Below, piece after piece: positions 60,832 through 64,000 of a stretch of 64,000 nucleotides of DNA (positions within the stretch are counted from its first letter, which is position 1; every line of letters starts with the position of its first letter). The notes beneath the pieces were generated by a model, which saw only the letters and a list, made by a program, of their open reading frames with translations, was not told the DNA's origin and ran no database searches. The DNA is from Frankineae bacterium MT45 (GTDB taxonomy: Bacteria; Actinomycetota; Actinomycetes; Mycobacteriales; Jatrophihabitantaceae): NCBI GenBank assembly GCA_900100325.1, contig LT629697.1, positions 372,001-436,000 on the forward strand. The letters are read 5' to 3'. A program made the position numbers and the translations under genes.

Positions 60832-62685
60832 ATGGAAGCGAGTACTGCTGCGGAGCGCGTTCAGCATCGGCGCCCAGATCATGAGGACCACCGGTCACTC
60901 GGTGATATTGCCCGACGCGTTCAGACGTCCGCCGCGCTGCGCCCGGCTGTAGCGACGCGACAGATCTTCGCCAAGACCACCGGGCTTCTCTATGCCGCCA
61001 GCGGAAGCCTGGGCCTGGCCATGATCCTCAGCTCCAATCCGATGCCGTCCAACGCTGTCTCCTTGCTCGCTATCGCTGGGCTCTGCGTCTTCTCCGGCAC
61101 TTTCATGATGCTCCGGGGGGAGCGTCTGGAAGCCTGGACCCACCACTTCTTTATTGCACTCGGTACGGTTTTGATTGCGTCGGGTGTATATCTGGCCGGT
61201 GGTGGGGCCCGCTCTGTGGGGCTGGCCAGCCTCTTCATGTTCGTGTCGCTCGGCTGCTTCTTCTGCTTCGCCTGGTCAGTCGCGCTCGTCCACCTCGCCT
61301 TTATCGAGCTCTGCTCATTCCTCGCCTTCACCGGCGCCGGCGTGAGTGAGTCAGACGTCATCGTGCAGCAGGGCTGCATGCTCGCGGTCGGCATCATCGT
61401 GGGCTACATGACGCGCGCCACCGCCGCCGCCGAGCGTGACCTGCTCACCGGCCTGCTGAACCGCCGAGGCTTCGACCGGCGACTCCGCGAGGCGATCCTC
61501 GATGCTCAGCACACCGGTCAGAGCCTCTCGGTACTGCTGCTAGACCTCGACAACTTCAAGGCGATCAACGAGCAGCACGGCCACAGCGACGGGAACCGTG
61601 TGCTGCGTCAGGTCGCCAACGTCTGGAAGACCCTGATCACCGATGACATGCTGCTCTCCCGCCCGGGTGACGACGAGTTCGCGATCATGCTCCCCGGCTA
61701 CACGGCGAATCGCGCCGCCGCCTTCGCAGATCAACTGCGTGAGTCCGTCGCCGCCGAGACCTCCTGCTCTGCGGGTATCGCGGAGATGCAGGCCGAGGAC
61801 TCCCGCTCCATGCTCGTCGGGCGGGCCGAGGTCGCGCTCTATGAGGCCAAGCGGAACGGCGGAGGCAACTCGATGCAGTTCGGCGTCGTGGACGCCGCCG
61901 ACGGCGACGCGATCCACGCCGGCCTGAAGCTCGGCCAGTTCGAGGTGTACTACCAGCCGATCATCGACCTCAACCTGCGGGAAGTGATCGGCGACGAGGC
62001 CCTGATCCGCTGGAATCACCCGACCCGGGGCCTGGTCGCGCCGGACGAGTTCATCCCGGCCGCCGAGAAGAGCGGCGCGATTCACGCCCTCGGCCAGTGG
62101 ATCCTCTACGAAGCCTGTGCCGGAACCGCCGAATACATCAAGACATCCGGCCTCCCGCGCCGCGTGTCGGTGAATGCCTCGGGTCACGAGCTGAAGAGCA
62201 CCGACTACGCCGGCAACGTCGCCGAGGTCCTCGCCTCCACCGGTCTTCCGGCGTCGGCCCTGGTTATCGAGGTCACCGAGTCGACCTTCGACGCCGACCA
62301 CCCGCACGTCATTTCGGTGCTGCACGATCTCCGCCAGCTGGGCGTCGGCATCGCCATCGACGACTTCGGCACCGGCTACTCCTCGCTGAACCGGTTGGAC
62401 CACCTGCCGGCGAACGTGCTGAAGATCGACCGTTCCTTCGTCGCCGCCATTCCGGTGACCGGGGCAGAAGTGCCGATTCTCAAGGCGATTGTGGCTCTGG
62501 CTGATGCGCTCGGACTGCGCATCATCGCGGAGGGCGTCGAGACGCTGCACCAGGCCGAGGTGCTGGCCGGTCTCGGTTGCTCACACGCCCAGGGCTACTA
62601 CTTCGGACGTCCGCACCCGGACCAGCAGGCGACCAAGGTTCCCGAGACGCTCTCGATCGTCGAGAACATCGAGTCGGCGGCCTGA
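60832..62685 (+). CDS. Membrane GGDEF-EAL protein, probable c-di-GMP phosphodiesterase
   Basis: A 617-residue protein with six hydrophobic segments (about 48-195), a GGDEF domain (about 200-350) and an EAL domain (about 360-600). The GGDEF signature is altered to GDDEF (279-283), so cyclase activity is doubtful. The EAL domain keeps its key elements: EAL 389-391, EVTES near 480, IDDFGTG 509-515, K531, AEGVE 566-570 and the late QGYYFGRP. It should hydrolyse c-di-GMP, with the GGDEF part sensing GTP. It follows cwlM and may oppose the cyclase encoded at 5239-6828. Confidence 0.9.
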   Translation: MEASTAAERVQHRRPDHEDHRSLGDIARRVQTSAALRPAVATRQIFAKTTGLLYAASGSLGLAMILSSNPMPSNAVSLLAIAGLCVFSGTFMMLRGERLEAWTHHFFIALGTVLIASGVYLAGGGARSVGLASLFMFVSLGCFFCFAWSVALVHLAFIELCSFLAFTGAGVSESDVIVQQGCMLAVGIIVGYMTRATAAAERDLLTGLLNRRGFDRRLREAILDAQHTGQSLSVLLLDLDNFKAINEQHGHSDGNRVLRQVANVWKTLITDDMLLSRPGDDEFAIMLPGYTANRAAAFADQLRESVAAETSCSAGIAEMQAEDSRSMLVGRAEVALYEAKRNGGGNSMQFGVVDAADGDAIHAGLKLGQFEVYYQPIIDLNLREVIGDEALIRWNHPTRGLVAPDEFIPAAEKSGAIHALGQWILYEACAGTAEYIKTSGLPRRVSVNASGHELKSTDYAGNVAEVLASTGLPASALVIEVTESTFDADHPHVISVLHDLRQLGVGIAIDDFGTGYSSLNRLDHLPANVLKIDRSFVAAIPVTGAEVPILKAIVALADALGLRIIAEGVETLHQAEVLAGLGCSHAQGYYFGRPHPDQQATKVPETLSIVENIESAA

Positions 62686-62713
62686 GCCGGTCCGCTACCT
62701 GATCACCCGTGAA

Positions 62714-63925
62714 TTACTGGCGATAGTCGGCCAGGAAGTCCCCGAGCCGGCTGATCGCCTCGGTGAGCATCTCGACCGGTGGCAGCGTGACGATGCGTAG
62801 GTGGTCGGTGTCGTACCAGTTGAAGCCCGTGCCCTGAACCAGCAGAACATGCTTCTCGCGGAGCAGATCCAGCACCAATTGCTGGTCATCCTTGATCGGG
62901 TACATGTCCGGGTCGAGTTTGGGGAAGACGTAGAGCGCGCCCTTGGGCACGACGCAGGTGACCCCGGGAATCTTGGTGAGCGCGGCGACGGCGGCGTCGC
63001 GCTGATCCCGCAGCCGCCCGCCCGGGAGGACGAGGTCGTTGATGCTCTGCCGTCCGCCGAGGGCCGTCTGAATCGCATGCTGCCCCGGGACATTCGAGCA
63101 GAGCCGCATGTTGGCCAGGATCGTGATGCCCTCGAGGTAGCTGGCCGCCCGCTGCGTGCGTCCACGAACCATCATCCAGCCGGAGCGGAAGCCGGCCAGC
63201 CGGTAGGCCTTGGATAGTCCGTTGAAGGTGAGCGAGAGGACGTCGGGGGCAACCGCGGCGAAGGGCGTGTGGGTGGCGCCGTCGTAGAGGATCTTGTCGT
63301 AGATCTCGTCGGCCATGACGACGAGGTCGTGCTTGCGGGCGAGCTCCGCGATCTGCTCGAGAATCGAGACCGGATAGACGGCACCGGTTGGGTTGTTCGG
63401 GTTGATGACGACAATCGCCTTAGTTTTACTGGTGATCTTCGACGCGATGTCGTCGACGTCGGGGTACCAGTCGGCCGATTCGTCGCAGCGGTAATGCACC
63501 GGAGTGCCACCGGCAAGGCTCGTCGATGCGGTCCAGAGCGGGTAGTCGGGAGCCGGGACGAGCACCTCGTCCCCGTCGTCCAGCATCGCCTGCAGGGCAA
63601 TCGTGATGAGTTCACTGACGCCGTTGCCGAGCCAGATGTCGTCGACGTCGCGGATGTCTATGCCGCGGGACTGGTAGTGCTGGGCGATCGCGGTGCGAGC
63701 CGAGAAGAGACCCTGTGAGTCGGAATACCCCTGTGAATTGGCCAGATTCGCCACCACGTCGATGAGGATCTCCTCCGGGGCGTCAAAACCGAAGGGGGCC
63801 GGGTTGCCAATGTTGAGCTTGATGATGCGCCGCCCGAGTGCCTCCAGCCGCTTTGCCTCGTCGAGGACTGGGCCTCGGATGTCGTAACAGACGTTGGAGA
63901 GCTTGCGCGACTGGGTGAGTTCCAC
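62714..63925 (-). CDS. AlaA-like alanine/aspartate aminotransferase (class I/II PLP)
   Basis: A 403-residue PLP enzyme. KLNIGNPAPFGFDAPEE near 36-52, LGNGVSELITIALQAML, VINPNNPTGAVY near 176-187 and the PLP lysine in FNGLSKAYRLAGFR are seen. The sequence follows actinobacterial alanine-synthesising transaminases (Rv0337c type) over its full length. GTG 63925 is chosen by comparison with that family; the frame extends to 63982. Likely reaction: glutamate plus pyruvate to alanine plus 2-oxoglutarate. Confidence 0.9.
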   Translation of the reverse strand: MELTQSRKLSNVCYDIRGPVLDEAKRLEALGRRIIKLNIGNPAPFGFDAPEEILIDVVANLANSQGYSDSQGLFSARTAIAQHYQSRGIDIRDVDDIWLGNGVSELITIALQAMLDDGDEVLVPAPDYPLWTASTSLAGGTPVHYRCDESADWYPDVDDIASKITSKTKAIVVINPNNPTGAVYPVSILEQIAELARKHDLVVMADEIYDKILYDGATHTPFAAVAPDVLSLTFNGLSKAYRLAGFRSGWMMVRGRTQRAASYLEGITILANMRLCSNVPGQHAIQTALGGRQSINDLVLPGGRLRDQRDAAVAALTKIPGVTCVVPKGALYVFPKLDPDMYPIKDDQQLVLDLLREKHVLLVQGTGFNWYDTDHLRIVTLPPVEMLTEAISRLGDFLADYRQ

Positions 63926-64000
63926 CCCCACACGATCCCACAGTGGGCGAGCCCTTCGAAACCGAATTCCTAGCGACGGCACTCAGGTTGTCGCGGGAGG

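Overview
The window reads as chromosomal DNA of a high-GC actinobacterium. Supporting signs are the strongly GC3-biased codons, many GTG starts, likely leaderless promoters, a bifunctional-type dCTP deaminase, a FabG4/FadA2/HtdX-type lipid cluster, an inositol-1-phosphate synthase with a PadR regulator, and the pcnA-NUDIX-DUF6049-murJ-trxB-trxA-cwlM block that in actinobacteria lies near the replication origin. The genus cannot be fixed by eye; a non-mycobacterial relative (Jatrophihabitans/Frankia/Nakamurella-like) is my guess. No insertion sequence, prophage, CRISPR array or rRNA was seen.

Layout. 1-4.5 kb: a truncated gene, a divergent TetR regulator with two palindromes, a CLC-type and a SulP-type transporter, and a nucleotidyltransferase-like gene. 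4.5-5.2 kb: tRNA-Gly(CCC) and dcd. 5.2-10.9 kb (minus strand): a TasA/camelysin-like secreted protein, a SipW-type signal peptidase, a membrane-anchored TasA-like relative and a membrane diguanylate cyclase, behind a roughly 560-base AT-richer leader; I regard this as the most interesting locus. 10.4-19 kb: MarR/MFS pair, SDR, ilvE, a solute-binding/VWA fusion, a glycosyltransferase and a membrane-anchored sulfite-oxidase-like protein. 18.9-21.8 kb: a TetR circuit with three matching operators around a small membrane protein and a secreted trypsin-like protease. 23-27.2 kb: TetR and a BVMO-SDR-hydrolase operon similar in content to mymA-sadH-lipR. 27.4-29 kb: a Pro/Thr-repeat wall protein with a LASTG sorting signal. 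29.1-33.8 kb: thiolase, FabG4-like reductase and MaoC dehydratase with their TetR regulator. 33.9-35.8 kb: PadR-ino1.

35.8-42.2 kb: MBL-fold hydrolase and TetR, NAD(P)-binding protein and CPBP protease, AlgH-like protein, MFS and a secreted beta-propeller. 42.3-60.5 kb: pcnA, NUDIX, DUF6049, murJ, trxB, a type III PLP decarboxylase, an EamA exporter, trxA, DUF4126, hrpA with an oxidoreductase, an AI-2E family protein and cwlM. 60.8-64 kb: a GGDEF-EAL protein and an AlaA-like aminotransferase.

Co-operation. Several units are regulator-target pairs with visible palindromic operators. trxB and trxA, though split by an inserted decarboxylase/exporter pair, each carry a SigR/SigH-type promoter and so probably remain co-induced by thiol stress. 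Envelope building (murJ, cwlM, DUF6049, glycosyltransferase, sortase substrate) and c-di-GMP signalling (two proteins) are recurring themes.
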